Source: Rhodospirillaceae bacterium
GTDB lineage: Bacteria; Pseudomonadota; Alphaproteobacteria; Dongiales; Dongiaceae
NCBI GenBank assembly: GCA_016794075.1
Contig: JAEUKU010000258.1
Location: forward strand, 1-20,418
Direction of reading: 5' to 3'
Length of the DNA stretch: 20,418 nt
Part shown: in pieces, positions 6,641 through 14,060 of the stretch
Layout: each line of letters starts with the position of its first letter
Position numbering within the stretch: position 1 is the stretch's first letter
Notes under the pieces: model-generated
What the model was told of the DNA's origin: nothing
Seen by the model: the letters and a program-made list of their open reading frames with translations, nothing else
Databases searched by the model: none
Translations under genes and position numbers: made by a program

Positions 6641-6672
6641 TTGCCGCCATTTCGCGGCACAAGCGGCGGCAA
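6641..6672 (+). promoter_or_regulatory. Hairpin with alternative arms in the aapJ leader
   Basis: TTGCCGCC (6641-6648) pairs perfectly with GGCGGCAA (6665-6672). The same left arm can instead pair with a nearer GCGGCA (6654-6659) through TGCCGC (6642-6647), so the two folds are mutually exclusive. The far arm is followed by an A-tract rather than a U-tract, so it is not a terminator. It ends 34 bases before the aapJ start. Possible roles are mRNA protection, an operator, or leader control. Confidence 0.4.
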
Positions 6673-6706
6673 AAAAGAAGAGCCACCACAGGGAAGGACT
6701 GCATCA

Positions 6707-7747
6707 ATGAAGAGCATCAAATACATCGTTGCCAGCGTCGCACTCTTGGCGGGGATGTCGACCGCGGCGCATGCAGCCTCGACGCTGGAGAGCGTCAAGG
6801 CGGCGGGCAAGGTGAAGTGCGGCGTGAATACCGGCCTGACCGGCTTCGCCGCCCCGAACGATCAAGGCGTATGGGCCGGCCTCGACATCGACCTGTGCAA
6901 GGCCGTCGCCGCCGCCGTGCTCGGCGACGCCAACGCCGTCGAGTACAAGCCTCTGAATGCCGAGCAGCGTTTCACCGCGCTGCAATCCGGCGAAGTGGAC
7001 CTGCTGTCGCGCAACACCACCTGGACCCTGTCGCGCGACAGCCAGCTGGGCCTCGATTTCCGCGCCGTCAATTACTATGACGGCCAGGGCTTCATGGTCC
7101 GCAAGGATCTCGGCATCTCCAGCGCCAAGGAGCTGAAGGGCGCCACCGTGTGCGTGCAGGAAGGCACCACCACCGAGAAGAACCTCGGCGATTTCGACAA
7201 GCAGTACAATCTCGGCATGCAGCCGGTGAAGTTCAAGGAAAGCACCGATGCGCGCGCGGCCTATGACGAAGGCCGCTGCGACGCCTATACGACCGACGCC
7301 TCCGGCCTCGCCGCCGAGCGCACCGGCCTCAAGGCGCCGGCCGACCACATCATCCTGCCCGAGATCATCTCCAAGGAGCCGCTCGGCCCAGCCGTCCGTC
7401 ATGGTGACAGCCAGTGGGCGGACATCGTCTCGTGGGCGCATTTTGCCATGCTGATCGGCGAGGAGAAGGGCATCACCTCCGCCAACGTTGACGACATGAA
7501 GGCGAAGAACGCCGAGGGCACCGACGGCGCCGACGCGGAAGTCCAGCGCCTGCTGGGCATCACCGACAAGCTCGGCGAGGGCATCGGCCTGGGTCCCGAT
7601 TGGGCATACAACATCCTGAAGCAGGTCGGCAATTACGGCGAAGCGTTCGAGCGCAACGTCGGCAAGAGCTCGCCGCTGGGGTTGGATCGCGGCCTGAACG
7701 CGCTCTGGACCCAGGGCGGCCTGCAATACGCGCCGCCCGCGCGCTGA
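6707..7747 (+). CDS. aapJ: General L-amino-acid ABC transporter, periplasmic binding protein
   Basis: This 346-residue soluble periplasmic receptor belongs to the Aap/YhdW family, which binds a wide range of L-amino acids. Residues 1-23 are a Sec signal peptide ending in AHA, with cleavage expected before Ala24. The mature start VKCGVNTGLTGFAAP, then WAGLDIDLCKAVAAAVLGD, RFTALQSGEVDLLSRNTTWT and the YYDGQGFMV block are characteristic of AapJ. The ATG at 6707 is chosen because the signal peptide begins there and GGGAAGGA lies about 9 bases upstream. It heads the complete set aapJ, aapQ, aapM, aapP and is separated from aapQ by a strong hairpin, as expected where the binding protein is made in excess over the membrane parts. 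Confidence 0.96.
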   Translation: MKSIKYIVASVALLAGMSTAAHAASTLESVKAAGKVKCGVNTGLTGFAAPNDQGVWAGLDIDLCKAVAAAVLGDANAVEYKPLNAEQRFTALQSGEVDLLSRNTTWTLSRDSQLGLDFRAVNYYDGQGFMVRKDLGISSAKELKGATVCVQEGTTTEKNLGDFDKQYNLGMQPVKFKESTDARAAYDEGRCDAYTTDASGLAAERTGLKAPADHIILPEIISKEPLGPAVRHGDSQWADIVSWAHFAMLIGEEKGITSANVDDMKAKNAEGTDGADAEVQRLLGITDKLGEGIGLGPDWAYNILKQVGNYGEAFERNVGKSSPLGLDRGLNALWTQGGLQYAPPAR

Positions 7748-7761
7748 TCGCAGCCAGAGAT

Positions 7762-7793
7762 GCAACGCCCGGCGAAACCTCGCCGGGCGTTGC
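7762..7793 (+). promoter_or_regulatory. Strong intercistronic hairpin between aapJ and aapQ
   Basis: GCAACGCCCGGCGA (7762-7775) pairs perfectly with 7780-7793 around the loop AACC, giving a 14-bp stem. No U-tract follows, so it should not be a full terminator. It begins 14 bases after the aapJ stop. Stems of this kind after binding-protein genes block 3' exonucleases and raise binding-protein mRNA relative to the downstream permease mRNA; that role is inferred here. Confidence 0.8.
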
Positions 7794-7809
7794 CGCCTTG
7801 GGGGAATCC

Positions 7810-7830
7810 CACCTCGCTTCAGAGGAGGTG
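7810..7830 (+). promoter_or_regulatory. Hairpin sequestering the aapQ ribosome-binding site
   Basis: CACCTC (7810-7815) is the exact complement of GAGGTG (7825-7830), with a 9-base loop. The right arm lies within AGGAGGTG (7823-7830), a near-perfect Shine-Dalgarno sequence four bases before the aapQ ATG at 7835. When folded, the ribosome site would be covered, so translation of the permease may be limited or regulated. The stem is only 6 bp, so a modest effect is more likely than an on/off switch. Confidence 0.5.
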
Positions 7831-7834
7831 AGAC

Positions 7835-9025
7835 ATGGCAGAAATCAGCGCCGGCCCATCCGGGCATAGCGCCGCGATCGTCTGGTGGCGCGACGAGCGC
7901 AAGCGCGCCCTGCTGTGGCAGGTCCTGGTGGTGGCCGGGGTCATCGCCGCCATCTGGTTCATCGCCAGCAACACGATCGAGAACCTGCGCACGCTGGGCG
8001 TGCCGCTCGGCCTCGACTTCCTGGACTTTCCCGCCGGCTTCGCCATCAGCTTTTCGCTGATTCCGACCGATCTGGATTCCAGCATCGGCCGCCTCATCGT
8101 TGCCGGTATCCTCAATACCCTGCTGGCGACCGCGATCTGCGTCGTGCTGTCGACGTTCATCGGTTTCCTGGTCGGCGTCCTCCGGCTGTCCGGCAATTAT
8201 CTCATCTCCAGGCTCGCGACGGTCTATGTCGAGGCCGTCCGCAACGTGCCGCTGCTGGTGCAACTGCTGTTCTGGTATGTCGCGATCGTCAAGTTCTTCC
8301 CGAACGTGCGGCAGAGCATCAGCCTCAACGACATGGTGTTCCTGAGCAACCGCGGCATCTATGCGCCAAGACCGGTCCCGCAGGACGACTTCTCGATCGT
8401 CCTCGTCGCGCTGGCGGTCGGCATCGCCATCGCCTTCGGCATCCGGCGCTGGGCCAAGCGCCGCCAGGAGGCGACAGGCAAACAGTTCCCGATCGGCCTC
8501 AGCGCGCTGGGCGCGATCCTGCTGCTGCCGATCCTGGTGAGCGTGCTGCTCGGCAACCCGGTGGAATGGGAACTGCCGGCGCTGCAGGGCTTCAACTTCC
8601 AGGGCGGCATCGTGCTGCAGCCGGAGCTTGCCACGTTGGTCATCGGCCTCAGCATCTATACCGCGGCCTTTATTGCCGAAATTGTGCGCGGCGGCATCCT
8701 GGCCATCAGCCACGGCCAGACCGAGGCCGCCTATGCCCTGGGCTTGCGGCCGAGCCGCACCCTGCGCCTGGTGATCGTGCCCCAGGCCCTGCGAATCATC
8801 GTGCCGCCGTTGACCAGCCAGTATCTCAACATCGCCAAGAACACGACACTGGCTGGCGCCATCGCCTATCCGGACATCTTCTCGATCATCGGCACCTCGC
8901 TCAACCAGACGGGCCGCGCGGTCGAGAACATCGCCATCATGATGGGCTTCTTCCTCCTGCTGAGCCTGATCATCTCGTGGTTCATGAACTGGTATAATCG
9001 GCGCATCGCGCTGGTCGAGCGATAG
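7835..9025 (+). CDS. aapQ: General L-amino-acid ABC transporter permease
   Basis: This inner-membrane permease has 396 residues and is one half of the Aap channel. A first membrane helix lies at about 27-45, and a typical BPD_transp_1 region runs from about 88 to 150 and again from about 262 to 385. The two parts are separated by a long insert (about 160-260) that includes one or two extra helices, as usual in AapQ. The EAA loop that docks on the ATPase is at 297-320 (EAAYALGLRPSRTL...PQALR). The N-terminal VEAVRNVPLLVQLLFWY block is a polar amino-acid permease hallmark. The start is well supported by AGGAGGTG. aapM follows after 10 bases. Confidence 0.96.
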   Translation: MAEISAGPSGHSAAIVWWRDERKRALLWQVLVVAGVIAAIWFIASNTIENLRTLGVPLGLDFLDFPAGFAISFSLIPTDLDSSIGRLIVAGILNTLLATAICVVLSTFIGFLVGVLRLSGNYLISRLATVYVEAVRNVPLLVQLLFWYVAIVKFFPNVRQSISLNDMVFLSNRGIYAPRPVPQDDFSIVLVALAVGIAIAFGIRRWAKRRQEATGKQFPIGLSALGAILLLPILVSVLLGNPVEWELPALQGFNFQGGIVLQPELATLVIGLSIYTAAFIAEIVRGGILAISHGQTEAAYALGLRPSRTLRLVIVPQALRIIVPPLTSQYLNIAKNTTLAGAIAYPDIFSIIGTSLNQTGRAVENIAIMMGFFLLLSLIISWFMNWYNRRIALVER

Positions 9026-9035
9026 GGGAAGGCGG

Positions 9036-10187
9036 ATGACCGACGAAACCGTCACCACCCCGCCGGAAGAGACGCGCAAGCCCGATCTGCCGCCGCCGAT
9101 CACGGCGGCCGGCCCCATCGCCTGGATGCGCGACAACCTGTTCTCCTCGCCGCTCAACATCGTTCTCACGCTGATCTCGGTCTACCTGATCTACAAGGTG
9201 GTGCCGCCGGTCCTGCAATGGGCGATCTTCGACGCGACCTGGACCTTCCCACCGGAGGTCGTGACCGGCGACCGGCCGCCATCGATCTCCGACTGCGCGC
9301 CAGGCGGTGCCTGCTGGCTGTTCGTGCGCGCGCGGCTCGGCCAGTTCATGTTCGGCTTCTATCCCGACCCGGAGCGCTGGCGCGTCATCCTGTCGTTCGC
9401 CCTGGGCGCCATCGGCATCTACGGCCTGCTCGGCGGGCCGGCGCCGCTGAAGCGGCACTTCGCGATCTTCTTCTTCGTCGCCTTCCCCATCCTGTCCTTC
9501 TGGCTGCTCCGCGGCGGGCTTGGGCTGACACCGGTGCCGACGGAACTCTGGGGCGGCTTCATGCTGACCCTGGTGATTGCGCTCGTCGGGATCGTGCTGT
9601 CGCTGCCGATCGGCATCCTGCTGGCGCTCGGCCGCCGCTCGAAGCTGCCGATCGTGCAGTTGGTCTGCGTCATCGTCATCGAGGTGGTGCGCGGCGTGCC
9701 GCTGATCACGGTCATGTTCATGGCCAATATCATGCTGCCGCTGTTCCTGCCGCCGGGCATGGATGTCAACGTCCTGCTGCGCGTGCTGGTCGGCACCACC
9801 TTGTTCGTCTCGGCTTACATGGCGGAGGTGGTGCGCGGCGGCCTGCAGGCGATCCCCAAGGGTCAGTTCGAGGGCGCCATGGCCATGGGCCTCGGCTACT
9901 GGAGCATGATGCGGCTCATCATCCTGCCGCAGGCCCTGCGCATCTCCATCCCTGGCATCGTCAACACCTTCATCGGCTTCTTCAAGGACACCACCCTGGT
10001 CTCGATGGTCGGCCTCTACGATTTCCTCAACATGGTGAAGGCCGGCTACAAGGACGCCAACTGGGTCGGCGTCGAGATCTCCGGATATGCCTTCTGCGCG
10101 ATCGTCTACTGGATCTGCTGCTTCTCGATGTCGCGCTACAGCATGTATCTGGAGCGCAAGCTGCACACCGGCCACAAGAAACGCTGA
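9036..10187 (+). CDS. aapM: General L-amino-acid ABC transporter permease
   Basis: The second Aap channel subunit has 383 residues. It has a cytoplasmic N-terminal tail of about 35 residues rich in Pro and Thr, a first helix (about 40-60), and then a periplasmic insert (about 65-115) with two cysteines, Cys87 and Cys93, and GFYPDPERWR, a segment typical of AapM. The permease core follows from about 170, with EVVRGVPLITVMFMAN and the EAA loop at 279-302 (EGAMAMGLGYWSMM...PQALR). GGGGAAGGCGG before the ATG at 9036 supports the start. It pairs with AapQ to form the transmembrane heterodimer and is followed by aapP after 14 bases. Confidence 0.96.
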   Translation: MTDETVTTPPEETRKPDLPPPITAAGPIAWMRDNLFSSPLNIVLTLISVYLIYKVVPPVLQWAIFDATWTFPPEVVTGDRPPSISDCAPGGACWLFVRARLGQFMFGFYPDPERWRVILSFALGAIGIYGLLGGPAPLKRHFAIFFFVAFPILSFWLLRGGLGLTPVPTELWGGFMLTLVIALVGIVLSLPIGILLALGRRSKLPIVQLVCVIVIEVVRGVPLITVMFMANIMLPLFLPPGMDVNVLLRVLVGTTLFVSAYMAEVVRGGLQAIPKGQFEGAMAMGLGYWSMMRLIILPQALRISIPGIVNTFIGFFKDTTLVSMVGLYDFLNMVKAGYKDANWVGVEISGYAFCAIVYWICCFSMSRYSMYLERKLHTGHKKR

Positions 10188-10201
10188 ACGGAGGATCGTT
10201 C

Positions 10202-10984
10202 ATGGCACAACCCGCCGCACAAGCCGCGCCGCAGATGCAGGTCGGCTCCGACGTGATGATCGAGCTGTCGGGCGTCAACAAGTGGTACGGCCAGTTCCAC
10301 GTGTTGAAGGACATCAACCTGGCGGTCTATCGCGGCGAGCGCATCGTCATCTGCGGGCCGTCCGGCTCCGGCAAGTCGACGATGATCCGCTGCATCAACC
10401 GGCTGGAGGAGCATCAGCGCGGCAAGATCGTGGTGGACGGAGTCGAGCTCACCCATGACCTGAAGAAGATCGACCAGGTCCGCCGCGAGGTCGGCATGGT
10501 GTTCCAGCATTTCAACCTGTTCCCGCATCTGACGGTGCTGGAGAACCTGACCCTGGCGCCGATCTGGGTGAAGAAGATGCCGCGAAAGGAGGCGGAGGAG
10601 GTGGCGATGCACTACCTGACCCGCGTGCGCATCCCCGAGCAGGCGAAGAAGTTCCCCGGCCAGCTTTCCGGCGGCCAGCAGCAGCGCGTCGCCATCGCCC
10701 GCTCGCTCTGCATGAATCCGAAGGTCATGCTGTTCGACGAGCCGACCTCGGCCCTCGATCCCGAGATGATCAAGGAGGTGCTGGAGGTGATGGTCGAGCT
10801 GGCGCAATCCGGCATGACCATGCTGTGCGTGACGCACGAGATGGGCTTCGCCCGCACTGTCGCCAACCGCGTCATCTTCATGGACCGCGGCGAGATCATC
10901 GAACAGAACACGCCGGAAGAGTTCTTCAACAACCCGAAGTCGGAACGCACCAAGCTGTTCCTGAGCCAGATCCTGCATCATTGA
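10202..10984 (+). CDS. aapP: General L-amino-acid ABC transporter ATP-binding protein
   Basis: This 260-residue ATPase drives amino-acid uptake through AapQM. The Walker A motif GPSGSGKST is at 52-60, the Q-loop glutamine is at about 102 (VFQHFNLFPHLT), the signature LSGGQQQR is at 155-162, Walker B VMLFDEPTSALDPE starts at 175, and the switch histidine is His212. The family is polar amino-acid uptake, close to GlnQ and HisP. An upstream in-frame extension exists, but the ATG at 10202 has GGAGGA just before it and gives the normal length. It is the last aap gene. The gap after it holds palindromic repeats and no clear U-tract terminator. Confidence 0.97.
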   Translation: MAQPAAQAAPQMQVGSDVMIELSGVNKWYGQFHVLKDINLAVYRGERIVICGPSGSGKSTMIRCINRLEEHQRGKIVVDGVELTHDLKKIDQVRREVGMVFQHFNLFPHLTVLENLTLAPIWVKKMPRKEAEEVAMHYLTRVRIPEQAKKFPGQLSGGQQQRVAIARSLCMNPKVMLFDEPTSALDPEMIKEVLEVMVELAQSGMTMLCVTHEMGFARTVANRVIFMDRGEIIEQNTPEEFFNNPKSERTKLFLSQILHH

Positions 10985-11025
10985 TCGCAGGTCTTTACCA
11001 GACTGGTCCGGCAACTCGACCTGCT

Positions 11026-11047
11026 CCTTCCCCCTTGCGGGGGAAGG
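11026..11047. repeat. Intergenic palindromic repeat, copy 1
   Basis: CCTTCCCCC (11026-11034) and GGGGGAAGG (11039-11047) form a perfect 9-bp stem with loop TTGC. It lies 41 bases after the aapP stop. The GC-rich stem could protect the aap mRNA 3' end or help end transcription, but no U-tract follows. A second copy in the opposite orientation lies about 140 bases downstream. The type resembles dispersed C/T-rich palindromic repeats of alphaproteobacterial genomes. Confidence 0.7.
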
Positions 11048-11150
11048 GTGGGAAGGGGGGTGAGGCAGCGCCAAGTATTTCAGCACTTCTCGGCCCATTT
11101 CGCCTCAGGCGATGCGCTCCCGCAGGTCGCGCTTCCCCCCATCCAGCTCC

Positions 11151-11177
11151 GGCTAAACTCGCTTTGCTCGTTAAGCC
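11151..11177. repeat. Imperfect palindrome within the repeat region
   Basis: GGCT, AAC and GC (11151-11162) pair with GC, GTT and AGCC (11166-11177) across TTT, with symmetrical A/A and TC/TC internal mismatches. Read forward, the phrase is ACTCGCTTTGCTCGTTAAG. It directly adjoins palindromic copy 2 and contains the TAA stop of the DAO flavoprotein gene (11171-11173, reverse), so it appears to be part of the same dispersed element. Confidence 0.45.
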
Positions 11178-12388
11178 TCCGCATCCTTCCCCCGCAAGGG
11201 GGGAAGGGAATTGGATTGCTCTGATGTAGAGCCGGTTGTCGGCGTCCTGAACCGCCCGATCCCCAGTTCGTCGATCTCCGTCGGCGTCTTGCCGTCACAG
11301 ATGAGCTCGCGCAGCACCGCGCCGACAGCCGGGCCGAGCAGGAAGCCGTGGCCGTTGAAGCCGAAGGCATGGAACAGGCCGGGATGGGTCTCGCTCTGGC
11401 CGAGCACGCAGACACCGTCGACGGTGTCGCCGTCGACGCCGGTCCAGGACCGGATCACCGGCACCTGGGCGAGGCCGGGGATGAAGTCGATGGCGATCTC
11501 CATGCCGCGGCGCATGGTCTCCGGCAACGGTCGGGAGCGCGTGGCGTCCGCCGTCGCGCGGCCCTGGCCGGAGCCGAACAGGATGCTGCCGCGCAAGGTC
11601 TGGCGCAGATAGAAATCCCCACCGACGAAGCCCAGAACCGGCCGGATGCGATAGGGCAGCGGCTCGGTCACCTGGACCTGCGGGATTTCCGGCACCAGCG
11701 TGACCGGCTCGTCGAACCAGCCGGCGATCTTGCCGGCCCAGGCGCCGGCGCAGTTGACCAGGACCGGTGCCGCGAAGGTGCGGCCGTCGGCGACGCGCAG
11801 TTGGAACTCGCCGCTCGAATACCAGCCCTCGGTCACCTCCGCATGCTCGATGAGGTTGGCCCCGGCCTCCTGCGCCGCGCCGGCGAAGGCCGGCGCCACC
11901 AGGCGCGGATTGGCGTGGCCGTCGCTGGGACAGAGCACGCCAAGGCGCGGCTTGTCGGAGAGCCAGGGATAGCGCGCCTTCAGTTGCGGCCGGTCGAGCA
12001 TTTCCAGCTGCAGGCCGAGCGCGCCGGCCTTCTGGTGGAACTCGGCCAGCTGCACCTCGCGCGCCTCGTCGGAGGCGAGGCGCAGATTGCCGGTGGCGCG
12101 GAACTCGCCGTCGAGGCCGATCAGCTCCGGCAGGTGGTCCCACATCTCCCGCGCCCGCATGGCCAGCGGCAGCTCGCGCAAATCGCGGCCGTTCTGCCGC
12201 ACGCCGCCGAAATTGACCGCGCTGGCGCGGGTGCCCGCCTGGTCTCGCTCCAGCAGCGTGACCGACTTGCCGCGCCGCGTCAGCATGAGCGCGGTGGCGC
12301 AGCCGGCGATGCCGGCGCCGACAATGAGCACGTCGCACTTGACCGTGGCCCGTGTGCTCATTGCGGGAGGTGCTGCCGGGGCGCTCAT
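11171..12388 (-). CDS. DAO-type FAD oxidoreductase, beta subunit of an HcnABC/OoxAB/LhpBEF-like amino-acid dehydrogenase
   Basis: This 405-residue flavoprotein of the D-amino-acid-oxidase/sarcosine-oxidase fold is expected to be the subunit that oxidises the C-N bond of an amino acid, imino acid or opine. The dinucleotide site VLIVGAGIAGC with G24, G26 and G29 is near the N-terminus, and LLERD closes the Rossmann unit. GHANPRLVAPAFA and the C-terminal GLFHAFGFNGHGFLLGPAVG are family blocks. The start at 12388 overlaps the preceding stop as ATGA and has GGAG upstream; a second ATG at 12361 is possible. The natural end seems to be near IGRFRTP. The following residues, ending SLPPLRGKDAEA, come from a palindromic repeat. 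It is last in a six-gene operon. The substrate is not evident. Confidence 0.88.
   Translation of the reverse strand: MSAPAAPPAMSTRATVKCDVLIVGAGIAGCATALMLTRRGKSVTLLERDQAGTRASAVNFGGVRQNGRDLRELPLAMRAREMWDHLPELIGLDGEFRATGNLRLASDEAREVQLAEFHQKAGALGLQLEMLDRPQLKARYPWLSDKPRLGVLCPSDGHANPRLVAPAFAGAAQEAGANLIEHAEVTEGWYSSGEFQLRVADGRTFAAPVLVNCAGAWAGKIAGWFDEPVTLVPEIPQVQVTEPLPYRIRPVLGFVGGDFYLRQTLRGSILFGSGQGRATADATRSRPLPETMRRGMEIAIDFIPGLAQVPVIRSWTGVDGDTVDGVCVLGQSETHPGLFHAFGFNGHGFLLGPAVGAVLRELICDGKTPTEIDELGIGRFRTPTTGSTSEQSNSLPPLRGKDAEA
11185..11207. repeat. Intergenic palindromic repeat, copy 2, inside the DAO gene end
   Basis: CCTTCCCCC (11185-11193) and GGGGGAAGG (11199-11207) form a 9-bp stem with loop GCAAG. 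Its reverse complement matches copy 1 (11026-11047) except for one extra C, so the two copies are inverted relative to one another. This copy lies within the last codons of the reverse flavoprotein gene and encodes part of its tail. Confidence 0.7.
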
Positions 12389-13770
12389 ATCTGGCGCTCC
12401 GCGATGGTCGCCACCGTCACCGGTTTCACCGGCGGCTGGCAGCGCAGGCGGCCGACGCTGTCCAGGCTGACGCCGAGCGTGCCGGCGAGGACCTCCGCCG
12501 CCGCATGGCCGCACAGCCGGCCCTGGCAGCGGCCCATGCCGACCCGCGAATAGGATTTTGCGCGGTTGAGCTCGCGCGCGCCCATGATCCCGGCGATGCC
12601 GCGATAGGCGCCGACGGGGACTCCCTCGCAGCGGCAGAGCAGGGTGTCATCCGGCAGGGCGGTGAACAGATCGACTGGCAGGGCGAAGGCGCGACGCAGA
12701 TTTGCCTGCAGCCGGGTCCAGCGGGCGACTGCCACCAGATCGGGGCCCGGCCTGTAGCCCGGCGCCTCCAGGCCGGAATCGGCGAGCAGGGCCAGGGCGG
12801 CGAGGCGCCCGCGGGCTTCCGCCGCGTCGGCGCCGAGGATGCCGTTGCCGTCGCCGGCGATGTAGAGATGCTCCCGCCCCGCCGCGCGGCCGAAGCCGTC
12901 GGTCAGCGGCAGCCATTGCCGCTGCGCCGCGTCGAAGGCAAATCGTGCGCCCGCAAGGTCGGCGAGCTGCGTCTCCGATTGCAGGCCATAGCCGAGCGCG
13001 ACGGCGTCGCAGGCGATCTTGCGCGCGGCGCCGCTGCCCTTGACGACGATGCCGGTGACGCTCTCCTCGCCGGCGACCCGCTCCAGGCGATGGTCGAACA
13101 GGATCGGCACGCCGCGCCGGCGCAGGCCGAGCAGCCAGCGCAAACCGCGCGCCGCCGCGGAAGGATGGCCGAGGAGCGGCAGGCCGGCGCCGATCAGCGC
13201 GCCGCGTCGCGACGGCAGGACGATCGCGGCCGGGGTCACGCCGGCGCGCGCATATTGATAGGCCGTCAGCAGCAGCAGCGGCCCGACGCCGACGAAGGCG
13301 ACCTTGGCACCGATGGTGCAGCCCTGGTGTTTCAGCGCGATCTGCGCGCCGCCGAGGGAATAGACCCCCGGCAGGGTCCAGCCCGGCGCCGGCACGATGC
13401 GGTCCATGGCGCCCGTGGCGAGGATCAGCGCGTCGAACTCGAGCTGCGACGTCTTTCCGGCGGTGGCGATGAAGGCGCGGTTGTCGATCAGGTCGTAGAC
13501 CAGGCTCTGCGGGCGATAGTCGATGCGATGGCGGATGCGGTCGAAGGCGACGAACAGGTCCTTGGCCCGCTCGGCGCTGCTGCCGTAGAGCTCCTTGGCC
13601 GCGCGCGAGAATCCCGGCACGCGCGGCGGCTGGCGGTAGATCTGGCCGCCGATGCGTGGCGCCTCGTCGACCAGGATCGGCGCGCAGCCGGCGGCGACCA
13701 GCAGCTCGGCCGCGCGCAGGCCGGCGGGCCCGGCGCCGACGATCAGGATTCGAGGAGGCTGCTGGGCCAT
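12385..13770 (-). CDS. FAD/NAD(P)-type oxidoreductase with C-terminal [2Fe-2S] BFD-like domain, alpha subunit
   Basis: This 461-residue electron-transfer flavoprotein resembles HcnB, OoxA and LhpF. The first Rossmann site is RILIVGAGPAGLRAAELL (7-24), followed by RIGGQIYRQPP. LATGAMDRIVPAPGWTLPGV (117-136) and LYIAGDGNGILGADAAEARG (302-321) are the usual FAD-contact blocks. The C-terminus has CRCEG (Cys379, Cys381) and GRCQGRLCG (Cys415, Cys420), the C-x-C...C-x4-C pattern that binds a [2Fe-2S] cluster in BFD-like domains. Electrons from the DAO subunit probably pass through here to a quinone or cytochrome. It overlaps the small ferredoxin-like gene by 28 bases and the DAO gene by four. Confidence 0.9.
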   Translation of the reverse strand: MAQQPPRILIVGAGPAGLRAAELLVAAGCAPILVDEAPRIGGQIYRQPPRVPGFSRAAKELYGSSAERAKDLFVAFDRIRHRIDYRPQSLVYDLIDNRAFIATAGKTSQLEFDALILATGAMDRIVPAPGWTLPGVYSLGGAQIALKHQGCTIGAKVAFVGVGPLLLLTAYQYARAGVTPAAIVLPSRRGALIGAGLPLLGHPSAAARGLRWLLGLRRRGVPILFDHRLERVAGEESVTGIVVKGSGAARKIACDAVALGYGLQSETQLADLAGARFAFDAAQRQWLPLTDGFGRAAGREHLYIAGDGNGILGADAAEARGRLAALALLADSGLEAPGYRPGPDLVAVARWTRLQANLRRAFALPVDLFTALPDDTLLCRCEGVPVGAYRGIAGIMGARELNRAKSYSRVGMGRCQGRLCGHAAAEVLAGTLGVSLDSVGRLRCQPPVKPVTVATIAERQI

Positions 13771-14060
13771 GTGGTGCGAATGCGCAGGCCGGCTTCGACA
13801 TAGGTCGAGCAGGCGCGGATGCGGCGGCCATCCTCCAGCCAGACCCAGCAATCTTGGCAGGCGCCCATCAGGCAGAATCCCGCGCCGGCCGGTTCGACCT
13901 CCTGTTTCTGGCGCAGCAGGCCGCGCTGGGTCAGCATCGCCACCAGGATGGTGTCGCCTTCCATCGCGCTCAGCTGCCAGCCGTCGATGCTGATCTCGAT
14001 CAGTTGCCGGTCGAGATCGGCGACGCGCTGCAGCCGGGGCCCGGTATTGCCGTCGCTCAT
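13743..14060 (-). CDS. Small [2Fe-2S] ferredoxin-like gamma subunit
   Basis: This 105-residue protein of the fer2_4 type is found as the third subunit (HcnA, LhpE) of flavin-dependent amino-acid dehydrogenases. Cys63, Cys68, Cys71 and Cys84 fit C-x4-C-x2-C-x12-C within GFCLMGACQDCWVW and IRACST, the plant-type [2Fe-2S] arrangement. The preceding VEGDTILVAML-like segment (MEGDTILVAML, 33-43) is the beta-grasp strand and helix of this fold. The ATG at 14060 overlaps the GNAT stop as ATGA. Its position directly before the two flavoprotein genes, with overlaps on both sides, supports a 1:1:1 complex. Confidence 0.88.
   Translation of the reverse strand: MSDGNTGPRLQRVADLDRQLIEISIDGWQLSAMEGDTILVAMLTQRGLLRQKQEVEPAGAGFCLMGACQDCWVWLEDGRRIRACSTYVEAGLRIRTTWPSSLLES

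Noticed and set aside
6656..6670. A possible sigma-54 promoter (GGCAC...GGC) upstream of aapJ, attractive because nitrogen control of amino-acid transporters is known
   Set aside because: The -24 GG and -12 GC spacing is off by one base and the TTGC element is missing. The bases are explained by the hairpin arms.
6704..9169. A very long open frame (821 codons) on the reverse strand, opposite aapJ and aapQ
   Set aside because: Its translation is dominated by Asp, His, Gln, Arg, Ala and Gly without domain motifs, as expected for the mirror of GC-rich third-position coding. The forward frames match the Aap family throughout.
9218..10201. In-frame upstream extension of aapP through most of aapM
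   Set aside because: The extension lacks motifs and overlaps aapM. The ATG at 10202 has a good ribosome site and gives the normal ABC ATPase length.
12352..13803. A 483-codon forward frame opposite the large flavoprotein
   Set aside because: Composition is Arg, Gly, Ala and Gln rich with no family match, while the opposite strand carries FAD and [2Fe-2S] motifs.
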